Counted from the first letter of the stretch, positions 10,420-19,781 are shown. The stretch is DNA of 64,000 nt from an uncultured Clostridia bacterium (GCA_947581825.1 CANPVP010000003.1:124001-188000); one strand, 5' to 3'. Translations and numbers: made by a program. Notes: a model not told the origin generated them from the sequence alone.

Positions 10420-11466
10420 ATGGGTAATCAAGATTATTTTGATAATTTAAATACAACTATAAAAAACTATTTTGAAGTATTAGTAGATGAGATACCAAAT
10501 TTTCTATATGAGTATATTAATACTCCTGAATTACAAAGAATTGGAAAAATTGGAATGAATTGTGGAACTGATTACACAAAAATATTTAATAACAAATTTT
10601 TTTATTCAAGATTAGATCATAGTATAGGTGTTGCATTAATTATATGGAATTTCACAAAGGACAAAAAACAAACGTTAGCAGGTTTATTTCACGATATTGC
10701 TATACCATGTTTTAGCCATTGCATTGACTTCTTACATAAAGATTATATAAATCAGGAAGTAACAGAAGCAGATACAAGAAAAATTATAGAAGAATCTCAA
10801 GAGATAATGAGCTTGTTAAAAAAAGATGATATACAAACAGATGAAGTTTGTGATTACAAAATATATCCAATAGCAGATAATAATACACCAAAATTATCAG
10901 CAGATAGATTAGAATATACACTATCTAGTGGAATAAGTTTTACGAAAGAGTGGGAAGTATCTGATATAAAAGAAATATATTCAAATTTAGTAGTTTTTTC
11001 TAATGAAGACAATATTATTGAACTAGGATTTAAAGATAAAGAAATAGCGGAGAAATTTGTAAATGGTGCCAGTAAAATGTGGATGATATTTCAAGGTAAT
11101 AAAGATAAATTAGTTATGCAGTTTATAGCTGATTCAATGAAAACTGCAATTAACAAAAAAGTATTTGAAGAAGCTGATTTATACAAATATTCTGAAATTG
11201 AAATAATAAATAAAATCGTAAATTGCAATGAAAAGAAGCTTAGCAATAATTTTAAATGTTTTATGGAGAGCGTAGATATTAACGAAGGAGTAATTCCTCC
11301 ACAAAATAACTATTATATTGGATTTGATGTCAAAAAAAGATATATAAATCCTTTAGTTAAGGATACCAGATTAACTGATTTATCTGCTAAATCAAAAGAA
11401 CTTATAGAGCAAGTTAGAAATTATAAGTTTGAGAATTATGCATGGTTTCAATTTAATGTATTATAA
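10420..11466 (+). CDS. HD-domain phosphohydrolase
   Basis: RLDHSIGVALIIW...TLAGLFHDIAIPCFSHCIDF (H...HD motifs). Confidence 0.8.
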   Translation: MGNQDYFDNLNTTIKNYFEVLVDEIPNFLYEYINTPELQRIGKIGMNCGTDYTKIFNNKFFYSRLDHSIGVALIIWNFTKDKKQTLAGLFHDIAIPCFSHCIDFLHKDYINQEVTEADTRKIIEESQEIMSLLKKDDIQTDEVCDYKIYPIADNNTPKLSADRLEYTLSSGISFTKEWEVSDIKEIYSNLVVFSNEDNIIELGFKDKEIAEKFVNGASKMWMIFQGNKDKLVMQFIADSMKTAINKKVFEEADLYKYSEIEIINKIVNCNEKKLSNNFKCFMESVDINEGVIPPQNNYYIGFDVKKRYINPLVKDTRLTDLSAKSKELIEQVRNYKFENYAWFQFNVL

Positions 11467-11586
11467 TTATAAAAGAATATAGTAATTTTCTTAATTGTGG
11501 ACGAAATGATAATGAAAAGAAATAATGTAATATATTAAAAATTATTTGTATTATTATTTAGTTTAAAGGTAGGTAAAAATTAAATT

Positions 11587-12603
11587 ATGGAAGCTAATTA
11601 TATAGATATAAGTTATAATGGAAAAATAAAAGCTAAGTTCACTGTAGATGATATGTATGCTAAAATACAGAATTACATAAAGAAAAATAAAATTAATAAA
11701 ACATGGACATGTCAAAAAGAAGAAAATTGTATATCAATAAATTTTAATGATGCTGTTAGTGATGAGTTTATTTTAGATGTAAATACTAATAAATTTAGTG
11801 GGGAGTGTAGAGTAAATTATGATGAAACGATAGAAGAATCTACTCTAGAAAAATTGTTAGATATGTTATTTTCAATAAAGGGTATTTTTTCTAAAATAGA
11901 AATAGATGATGATTATTCAATTTGTGAATCTTATCTAAAAAATAAAGAGATAAAAATTCAATTATTAGACTTGAATGAGCAAGATTTAGAAAAAGTAAAA
12001 AAAATTTATGAAGAGGGATATAAAGAATATAGAGTATTTTTACTTATGTGTATTGCAAGAGATTTAAATTTAAAAACATATAAAGATTTATATATTAATT
12101 CAAAAGTTTCTCACTTTGGTGCTTGTGAAAAAATAGAAAGAATATATGAAGACATGACTTTACAAATTTTTGAAACATGGCTTTATGAAACAACAACATA
12201 TAAAAAAGAGAGATTTTATAATAATGAATTTTATAATATTAATAACAAGATAGCATATCAAGCCTTAGGAAGCACTGGCTTTGATACATATGCATGTTGT
12301 CATGGAATACAAAGTATAATATCAAAGAACTATGTAAAAGAAAGATCTTTTGGAGTAAGAGATGCTCAAGTTCAAAAATTCTATCGAGAAAAAATAAGAG
12401 ATATGTTAAAGAATCAAGAACATGAATATGAACAATGTATTATTGCATATAAATATCTATTGTCAATTATGAAATATACAGGTTTTGAGTTTGTGGAAAA
12501 AGATAAGAATACAAATGGTGATAAACATTATACTAATTTTAAGTATAGTGATAAAATATTATCAATAAATGATGCATTAAAAAGTACAATTCAAATTGAG
12601 TAG
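11587..12603 (+). CDS. Hypothetical protein
   Basis: 338 aa intact ORF; no family recognised. Confidence 0.7.
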   Translation: MEANYIDISYNGKIKAKFTVDDMYAKIQNYIKKNKINKTWTCQKEENCISINFNDAVSDEFILDVNTNKFSGECRVNYDETIEESTLEKLLDMLFSIKGIFSKIEIDDDYSICESYLKNKEIKIQLLDLNEQDLEKVKKIYEEGYKEYRVFLLMCIARDLNLKTYKDLYINSKVSHFGACEKIERIYEDMTLQIFETWLYETTTYKKERFYNNEFYNINNKIAYQALGSTGFDTYACCHGIQSIISKNYVKERSFGVRDAQVQKFYREKIRDMLKNQEHEYEQCIIAYKYLLSIMKYTGFEFVEKDKNTNGDKHYTNFKYSDKILSINDALKSTIQIE

Positions 12604-12612
12604 ACAAAGAAA

Positions 12613-12673
12613 TGGCGAGTTTGGCTAGAGAAAAAAAGTGGCAATAATAATTAAAAATATGTAAAAAATGTTG
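12613..12673 (+). repeat. Intergenic repeat R1 copy 1
   Basis: gcgagttTggctagagaaaaaaagtggcaata...aaatatgtaaaaaatgttga resembles 16945-17007. Confidence 0.65.
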
Positions 12674-12800
12674 ATTTAATAGTAATAATTATTGTAATAG
12701 GAGAAAAAATGGAATTACCAAACGGTAAAGAAGATGAATTTATAAGTTTTATTAATAAAAAAATTAATGGATGAAAAATTCAGATTAATTACAATAATGT

Positions 12801-12846
12801 AAAAGAACAAATGAGTGTTGAAATTCATTTGTTCTTTTATTATAAT
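12801..12846 (+). promoter_or_regulatory. Shared promoter module copy 2 with 14-bp inverted repeat around the -35
   Basis: AAAAGAACAAATGA GTGTTGAAAT TCATTTGTTCTTTT, then TATAAT at 12841; TTGAAA-17-TATAAT. Confidence 0.8.
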
Positions 12847-12974
12847 TATTAAAGAATATGAAATAAAATTGAATTTTATTTATGATAATATAATCAATCA
12901 AATAATATAGTAGGTGAGATAATGAATAAAGAAAAAATCATAGAAAAAGTAAAAAAATTATAGGAGTGATAGTT

Positions 12975-13934
12975 ATGAAGGCTGATATATTTGAAAATAA
13001 AAAAAATTCAATAATAGTGACATCTGGAAGTAAATATATTGATATAGATGCATATGCAGGAATAATAGCATATGCTAATTTGCTTAGATTAAAAGGAATG
13101 CCGGCAAAAGCTGTTAGGACTGCAAAATTAAATGAAAGTATAACACAAACATTATTAAATTTAGGAATAACATTAGATAAATATAAAAAAGCTAAAAATG
13201 ATGAGTTTATTATAATAGATGTATCTAATAAAGATTATTTTGACAAAATAGTAAATGAAGAAAAGATAGTAGAAGTAATAGATCATCATACTGGATTTGA
13301 AGAATATTGGAAAAATAAATTAGGAAAAAATGCTAAAATAGAGTTTATAGGTTCTGTTGCAACATTAATTGTTGAAGAGTATGAAAAAGAAAACTTGCTT
13401 TCAAGAATGTCAAAAGAAATTGCAATATTGCTTATGTCTGCAATACTTGATAATACGTTGAATTTCAAAGCAAAAGTAACAAATGAAAGAGATAAAAAAG
13501 CATATAAAAATTTGGAAAAATTAGTAGGTAATATAACAAAGTATAATGAAAAATATTTTTTAGAATGCCAGCAAAATATTGAAAAAAATTTAAGAGCATC
13601 AATAGAAAATGATACAAAAACTGAAAAAATATGTGATATTTTACCATTTTGCTTTGGTCAGTTAACATTATGGAATAAAAATTATATTTTATCAAATAAA
13701 GATATAGTATATGAAACACTAAATAATATGAGTAATGAATGGATGTTAAATGTAATTTCGTTAGAAGATGGAAAAAGTTATATAATTGCAAATAATACTA
13801 CAGTTAAGAAAAATTTAGAAGAATTATTTAATAAATCTTTTACTGATGATGTTTTAGAATTGGAGCAGGTTTGGTTGAGAAAAGAAATAATAAAAAAAGC
13901 TAGAGATATATTAAAGAATGAAGGTTTAATATAA
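12975..13934 (+). CDS. DHH-family phosphoesterase-like protein
   Basis: VTSGSKYIDIDAYAGIIAYANLL, FIIIDVSNKDYF, VIDHHTGFEEYW, TLIVEEYE. Confidence 0.75.
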   Translation: MKADIFENKKNSIIVTSGSKYIDIDAYAGIIAYANLLRLKGMPAKAVRTAKLNESITQTLLNLGITLDKYKKAKNDEFIIIDVSNKDYFDKIVNEEKIVEVIDHHTGFEEYWKNKLGKNAKIEFIGSVATLIVEEYEKENLLSRMSKEIAILLMSAILDNTLNFKAKVTNERDKKAYKNLEKLVGNITKYNEKYFLECQQNIEKNLRASIENDTKTEKICDILPFCFGQLTLWNKNYILSNKDIVYETLNNMSNEWMLNVISLEDGKSYIIANNTTVKKNLEELFNKSFTDDVLELEQVWLRKEIIKKARDILKNEGLI

Positions 13935-14140
13935 ATTACAATTTAGAAACATCTCAAAATGAAATATTAAAATTATTTTCTGAAAAATTAACTAGAGAAT
14001 TTGGACAAGGTTTTAGTGTTCCAAATTTAAAGAAAATGAAAAAGTTTTATTTGACTTATAGAAGTGGTTCCACAGTGTGGAACCATGAATTAACTTTAGG
14101 GAAAAAAAACAGCATAGCAGGGGCGTCAGAAAACTTATAG
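13931..14140 (+). pseudogene. Fragment of DUF1016/YhcG-type protein
   Basis: Out-of-frame overlap with the DHH gene stop: NLETSQNEILKLFSEKLTREFGQGFSVPNLKKMKKFYLTYR then unrelated tail and stop. Confidence 0.65.
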
Positions 14141-14281
14141 TTTTGCACAGAGTAACAAAAATACCCACTCAAACATGATATAATATTTAAAGTTTGATGG
14201 CTTAAAATATAAATCATGAAAGGAGTGGGACAGATGAAAAGTCCATACATAGATATGTTTATTACACACAACATGGAAATG

Positions 14282-14501
14282 CAAATTTAAGAAGTAGGAA
14301 ATAGAAGAGAAAAGAAATTTTCAAATTTATATATTTTTTTTATTTGAAAATATAAAATTAAAATTATAAAAAAATATAAAAATATATAATATAAATTAAA
14401 AATAAAAAAAATGTCGCAGTTTAATATGAAGCAAAAAAATGATAAAAATTTACAAAATTTAAAATAAAAAGTAAGTATCACAATTAACCTAAAAGATAGA
14501 A
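14282..14501 (+). repeat. ~220-bp direct repeat R3, copy 1
   Basis: caaatttaagaagtaggaaatagaag...atgtcgcagtttaatatgaagcaaaaaaatgataaaaatttacaaaatttaaaataaaaagtaagtatcacaattaacctaaaag repeated at 18399. Confidence 0.9.
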
Positions 14502-14508
14502 ATGAGTG

Positions 14509-14537
14509 TTGAAATTCCTTTGTTCTTTTATTATAAT
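14509..14537 (+). promoter_or_regulatory. Shared promoter module copy 3 (upstream of ART-kinase gene)
   Basis: TTGAAA ttcctttgttcttttat TATAAT. Confidence 0.75.
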
Positions 14538-14653
14538 TATAAAAGAATATAGTAATTTAATAAAATTTTTAATAAGCAAAGTAAATAGTATAAGTTAAAA
14601 ACACTTTATATTTTTTTATGCTAATAATATAAATAAAATTTAGGAGTATATAA

Positions 14654-16492
14654 ATGATAACTAATGATAATTTATTATGGAATATAGATGAATACCAATC
14701 AGTAGTTGATTATAAGGGAAATTCTTATAGTGCAATTAATGTATTATTAAGTGATAATGTTACCATGAGAGAAAAAGATGGAAAAATGAAAATTCTACCT
14801 AAAACAAAAGAAGAATTCGAAAAAATTTTAAGAACTACAATTTATGTATATAGTGCAATAAGAAAAGTTTATGTTCTAAATGGAAGCAAACCATATAGCA
14901 AAAAAATCTTTAGAGGTGGAAGAGACGGAAAAGTGGATAGCTCTTTTTTATCTACTAGTGATAGCCTAATGACAGCATTTGATTTTGCAAAAGGGCATGC
15001 AAAAGTTAATGAAGGATTATTACTTGTAATGGAATCTGGAAATGTGCCATATATAAATATAGGTAAATATATTTATGATGATTATGTTACTAATAATGAT
15101 GGTGAACCAGAAATTCTTTTTTTACCATGTGAATCAAAGAATCCTCAAGAAATAAGTTTTTTCGATTGCTTTGAAATTGCTAAAAAACAGGGTGAACGCA
15201 TATTAGGAGCTGAAGCATATATAAGAAAATTTGGCTCATTAAAATGTAGACAAGTTGAGTTAAGTGAGTTAGATTATTCAAAAGAAAAAAGTACTTTATC
15301 AGAAGAAGATTTATGTATGATGTTTTCAGAATATCAAAAAAATCTTGAGACAATTAGGAATACAGAACAAAATTCTGAAGAATATGAAAAAGCATATCAA
15401 CAAATCTTACAATTCAAAAAAAATTGCTGTACATGGTTACATCAAAAATTTTATGAAATCAATCAAAGTATAGATAATCAAATAAATATAGAGAATAATG
15501 ATATACAGGTTTCAGAAGATCATGATATGAAAGAAGTTTCCATAGGTAATACAGGGGATATGTATCTAGTTCAAGATAAGGTAAATAATGAGGAATATTA
15601 TTTTAAACCTGCAATTTCAAAAAGTGGAGCTGAACGCCAATATAGAGCAAACATACAAGAAGCAGGTTATTTAATTCAGAGAATTATTAATCCAGAAAAT
15701 GCTGTAAAATGTAATGTAACAACAATAAATGGAATGTATGGTGCTATACAACAAAAGATACCAGTAGATAGTCAAGCAACTAAAACATTTATTGAATATT
15801 TTAATAGAGGAAAGGGTACTTTATCACCTGAAATGATTAAGCAAATACTGAATGAATATTTAGTAGATTTTTGTTTATGCAATTATGATGCTCATGCAAA
15901 TAATTTTATTATAGATGAAAATGGTAAATTAAGAGGAATTGATAAAGAACAATCATTTAGATATATTAAAGATGATGCAGAAAATGATATGACTTTTTCT
16001 GTAAACTATAATGAAAGATATGGCGAAGAGCCAACAATATATAATATTTTATTTGAGCAAATGAAACAGGGATTGATATCCTATGAGTATTTAGAGATTT
16101 TAAAGTATAGGGCGAGTAGGTTAGCTCAATATCCAGATGAACAATATAGAAAAATTTTTAAAGAATATGCCTATGGTAAAGCTAAAACACCTGAAGAAGC
16201 TGAAACATTGTTAAGTAGTATTTTAGAAAGAAAAAAAGATATTTTACAGAGAGTTGAGCAGCTACGCAATGAAATTTTTCAAGAATGGTATAAAAACGAT
16301 AAAATTACAGAACAAGCTACACAGGCTTCAAAGTCAGAAAAAAGTCAGGAAAAGAAAACAATACCAATGAAAGCAGTTGTATCAAATGCTATTACTCAAG
16401 GCATAGCGACAGAAGATGTAACGCAAAGTGATAATGTAGAACATAAAGAAATTCAAATATACACATTAAAAGGAGTAACAAAGGATGACTAA
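14654..16492 (+). CDS. Putative R-S-E mono-ADP-ribosyltransferase fused to HipA/PI-kinase-like domain
   Basis: N-term KIFRGGRDG...SSFLSTSDSL...GEPEILFLPC (R, STS, ExE); C-term CNYDAHANNFIIDENGKLRGIDKEQSF kinase-like catalytic motif. Confidence 0.75.
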   Translation: MITNDNLLWNIDEYQSVVDYKGNSYSAINVLLSDNVTMREKDGKMKILPKTKEEFEKILRTTIYVYSAIRKVYVLNGSKPYSKKIFRGGRDGKVDSSFLSTSDSLMTAFDFAKGHAKVNEGLLLVMESGNVPYINIGKYIYDDYVTNNDGEPEILFLPCESKNPQEISFFDCFEIAKKQGERILGAEAYIRKFGSLKCRQVELSELDYSKEKSTLSEEDLCMMFSEYQKNLETIRNTEQNSEEYEKAYQQILQFKKNCCTWLHQKFYEINQSIDNQINIENNDIQVSEDHDMKEVSIGNTGDMYLVQDKVNNEEYYFKPAISKSGAERQYRANIQEAGYLIQRIINPENAVKCNVTTINGMYGAIQQKIPVDSQATKTFIEYFNRGKGTLSPEMIKQILNEYLVDFCLCNYDAHANNFIIDENGKLRGIDKEQSFRYIKDDAENDMTFSVNYNERYGEEPTIYNILFEQMKQGLISYEYLEILKYRASRLAQYPDEQYRKIFKEYAYGKAKTPEEAETLLSSILERKKDILQRVEQLRNEIFQEWYKNDKITEQATQASKSEKSQEKKTIPMKAVVSNAITQGIATEDVTQSDNVEHKEIQIYTLKGVTKDD

Positions 16493-16931
16493 TACTTATG
16501 CTAAGGCATATACAGAGGTTTTAGAAATATTAGGATACTTTTCAGAGGAAGAATATTCTAAAATCCCTAAAGAAAAAATTGATTTTTATAAAAATAATAT
16601 GGATAAAGACTATATATACAAAATTAATCCAGAAATAGATTTATCCAAACAATATATTTCTAAAGAGGCAAATGCAATACTAATTTCTTTATTTAGAGAT
16701 TACTTTGCGACTGAAAATCAAAGGAAAGTATTAAATAATTTATTAAATCAAAATCAGAAAAAACTTGAAGAGATAAAAAGAGAAAAATATAATTCGGATA
16801 ATCATTTTAAGTATAATAAAAATAATGTTATAAATGAAGTAAAAAAAGAGAAATCTCTGATAGAAATAAAAAAAGAAAAATGGTTTGAAAAAATATTTTT
16901 GTTTTTTAAAGGGTTATTTAGAAAAAAATGA
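16485..16931 (+). CDS. Small protein of unknown function, translationally overlapped partner of ART-kinase
   Basis: Starts inside the end of the upstream ORF (8-bp overlap); 148 aa, Lys-rich C-terminus. Confidence 0.75.
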   Translation: MTNTYAKAYTEVLEILGYFSEEEYSKIPKEKIDFYKNNMDKDYIYKINPEIDLSKQYISKEANAILISLFRDYFATENQRKVLNNLLNQNQKKLEEIKREKYNSDNHFKYNKNNVINEVKKEKSLIEIKKEKWFEKIFLFFKGLFRKK

Positions 16932-16944
16932 TATATATAGACTC

Positions 16945-17007
16945 GGGACGGAGTTTTTGTCTAGCGAAAAAGTGGCAATATTAAAAAAATATGTAGAAAA
17001 ATGTTGA
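16945..17007 (+). repeat. Intergenic repeat R1 copy 2
   Basis: acggagtttttgtctagcgaaaaagtggcaatattaaaaaaatatgtagaaaaatgttga; see 12613. Confidence 0.65.
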
Positions 17008-17108
17008 ATACATACTCTGCGCAGTTGGGTCTTTGTGATGAAATTTGAAACAAAATCACAGTAAGTGACTCTAACTTAGTAAAACAATTAAGAAACTTAC
17101 AATAATGT

Positions 17109-17154
17109 AAAAGAACAAATGAGTGTTGAAATTCATTTGTTCTTTTATTATAAT
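17109..17154 (+). promoter_or_regulatory. Shared promoter module copy 4 with perfect 14-bp inverted repeat
   Basis: AAAAGAACAAATGA ... TCATTTGTTCTTTT with TTGAAA-17-TATAAT. Confidence 0.8.
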
Positions 17155-17203
17155 TATTAAAGAGTAATCTTTCGAGGTTTGTGATATACTATATTGTACA
17201 GAA

Positions 17204-17494
17204 ATGGAGATGATATTAATGATGCATGAATTTGTAACATATTCAGATGGAACACTAGTTGTTTCTTCAGATATGAGAAAAAAAGAAAATGGAGAAGAAT
17301 ATCTTATTGTTTGCTTTGAAAGACCAACAGAGCATGGATTTGATACTATAATATTTGAACTACCATCATATAATATTGTGAAACAAGATGGAAATTATAG
17401 TAAAAAAGAAATAGATGTTTTTAGAAGTGTTGTTGAAAGAGGAGCAAGTTATTTTTTTGAAGTAGCTAAAAAAGGAGGTATTCAAAGTGACTAA
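17204..17494 (+). CDS. Small hypothetical protein preceding DUF4160-like gene
   Basis: ~92 aa ORF; overlaps start of DUF4160-like frame; start codon uncertain. Confidence 0.65.
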   Translation: MEMILMMHEFVTYSDGTLVVSSDMRKKENGEEYLIVCFERPTEHGFDTIIFELPSYNIVKQDGNYSKKEIDVFRSVVERGASYFFEVAKKGGIQSD

Positions 17495-17766
17495 TTTATT
17501 TAGTTACCTTGGTTATACAGTCTTTTTCTGGGCAAATGAAAATGGTGAGCCAGTACATGTACATATTTGCAAAGGAAATCCACGGATCAAATGCAACCAA
17601 AGTTTGGTTAACCAAAAGTGGCGATTGTATATTGGCCAATAATAATAGTAGAATTCCAGAACATGATTTGAATAAACTACTAAAAGCAATAAGATATAAT
17701 TTTTTCTATATTATATCTGAATGGAAGGTATTTTACGGAGTGGATGAAATTAGCTTTTTTTGTTAA
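17487..17766 (+). pseudogene. DUF4160-like protein, frameshifted
   Basis: VTNLFSYLGYTVFFWANENGEPVHVHICKGNP in one frame, then NATKVWLTKSGDCILANNNSRIPEHDLNKLLKAI in another; break near 17580. Confidence 0.75.
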
Positions 17767-17976
17767 ACGAATTAGACTAACTATACGAATGTCAATACTT
17801 TTTATTGAAAAAAAGTTTTTAGATAAATTATTGCATGACAAATAAGAATTTCGAAAAATGCTTTTAAAAACTATGTAATTATTGATATTAAGCCACTTTT
17901 GTCAGCTTGATAAATATTATTCGTTTTTAACAAATAATAAATAACACGAACAGTTTGCGTAAAGGAGAATTTAATT

Positions 17977-18312
17977 ATGAATAAAGCAAAGGCAAAATTT
18001 GATTCAAAAAGTATTCAGCCTGTTGAATTAAGACTTTTAAATGGACAAGTAGATTTATTATTAAGATCATTAGAATTATATTCATATAATTTAGAGTATA
18101 TGCTTGATACTGAAAACTCAAATGATGATGAAAGACAAGAAAAAATAGCCAAAATAAAATATACTTATGAACAACTTTTATCAAGTCAAGCTCAACAAGT
18201 AAATGGAAAAGAGAATAATCAAGATAATCTTACTGAATATGGTAGAACTATGATAAATGATGCAAATATTATTAATATAATTCCTAAAGATATGCAATCT
18301 AATGTAAGATAA
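17977..18312 (+). CDS. Small hypothetical protein
   Basis: 111 aa ORF with AAAGGAG upstream. Confidence 0.65.
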   Translation: MNKAKAKFDSKSIQPVELRLLNGQVDLLLRSLELYSYNLEYMLDTENSNDDERQEKIAKIKYTYEQLLSSQAQQVNGKENNQDNLTEYGRTMINDANIINIIPKDMQSNVR

Positions 18313-18398
18313 AAATTTTATTAAATTCAGACGCATCAAAATGGATTTTAAGGCATTTTTATAAAAAAGACATATAACTTATCATTTGTAAAAATAAT

Positions 18399-18622
18399 CA
18401 AATTTAAGAAGTAGGGAATAGAGAAGAAAAAAAGAAATTTTCAAATTTATATATTTTTTTAATTTGAAAATATATAACTTAAAATTATAAAATAAAAAAT
18501 AGAAATATATAATATAAATTAAAAATAAAAAAATGTCGCAGTTTAATATGAAGCAAAAAAATGATAAAAATTTACAAAATTTAAAATAAAAAGTAAGTAT
18601 CACAATTAACCTAAAAGGTAGA
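18399..18622 (+). repeat. ~220-bp direct repeat R3, copy 2
   Basis: Near-identical to 14282-14501. Confidence 0.9.
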
Positions 18623-18672
18623 AGAGTAGAGGGCTACATAGGTTGAAAGTGATAAAAAAAGGAATACATGAC

Positions 18673-18700
18673 ATTGCACAAAATCAAAGTTTTGTGCAAT
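18673..18700 (+). repeat. Perfect 11-bp inverted repeat
   Basis: ATTGCACAAAA tcaaag TTTTGTGCAAT; half-site ATTGCACAAAA recurs near 19369. Confidence 0.8.
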
Positions 18701-18871
18701 GGGGGTGGAGCGAAAAATGCAGAATAGGCATATAGACCTCCTCTACCGCTATATTAGCCTCTTTTAACCACTTCTTCATTAGATATTTACTATTATTTCT
18801 ATATGATACGTTAATATATCTATATGTTATATTTATCACATACATGATCTTAATCGTTCATACAAATTAAA

Positions 18872-19243
18872 ACCTCTTAAAATCGATTCTGAGGCTTTTT
18901 ATTTTTATACTTATATAGTTTATCTATTAACATTTTATACATTTGCCTAACAGATATCAAAAAAACGTTAAAATACTGAACTTGCGAGAATTGCCTTTCA
19001 AATTAGTCAACAAACTATATGGCTAAAAAAATAAAACGGCTTAAAATCGATTCTCGTACGTCGTTTTTTTGACGCTTTTTTATAAAATCATTGATATTAG
19101 TGCATTACATAGATTTTTATATATTTTTGATTGATTACTAAAAAGTATGTAATTATACAAACCTTCAGAATTGAATTTTAATTTAGATAAGCAAATTATA
19201 CAAGTAAAAATATAAAATGGCTTAAAATTGATTCTGATGCGTC
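18872..19243 (+). repeat. Degenerate long tandem repeats (three units, ~165-180 nt spacing) with hairpin arms
   Basis: AAAACCTCTTAAAATCGATTCTGAGG, AAAACGGCTTAAAATCGATTCTCG, AAAATGGCTTAAAATTGATTCTGATGCGTC; inverted relative near 18325. Confidence 0.65.
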
Positions 19244-19781
19244 ATAATATAAAATATTTTTTCTATAAACAATTATATACATACAAAATATTATAGTATA
19301 TTAATAAGAAATTAATCGATACAAACATATTACACAAATGTTCGCTTTTTAAAATTCAAAATCAAACATTGCACAAAATGGAAATCGTAAAATCAGAATT
19401 ATATAATGTAAATTTAAAAATATATTTTTGTGTTTAAAATCTTAAATCTAAAATTTATTTTTTCTTACATCATTTTATTTTAATAAATTTTCTACAGAAA
19501 TTATAAAAACTAAAATTTCATATTTAAAATTTTTATGAAAATTTTAATAATTATAAAATTGCCTATTCCCCCACTCCCTACTGACTTTATAAATCTTTTA
19601 TTTTAAATATTTATAAAAGAGCTAATTCTATTCTTGGATCTATTATAAAATTATAATCCTTATATCTATTCTATGTTATTTTTATAAAATTCGATTTTTT
19701 TCTCTAGGTATTTTAGCATAATCTTCTTTTGGAAAATATTTTATTATTTCTATTACCTCTGTATAAGCTTTTTCATATTTG

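Noticed and set aside
13286-13791. Minus-strand ORFs of 60 and 108 aa
   Set aside because: Antisense to the DHH-family gene; Phe/Leu/Ile-rich composition typical of reverse-strand AT-rich shadows
14287-14481. Minus-strand ORF (64 aa), repeated at 18382..18603
   Set aside because: It lies in the AT-rich direct repeat R3; the two copies differ by indels that change frame, so coding is unlikely
16485-16931. Assigning the small partner as a classical HipB-type antitoxin
   Set aside because: No helix-turn-helix signature seen and it lies downstream, whereas HipB is usually upstream; left as unknown
18872-19243. Integron attC sites
   Set aside because: No consistent RYYYAAC/GTTRRRY core pairs and no integron-type integrase; the recombinase at 47282 is an ordinary XerC/D-like protein
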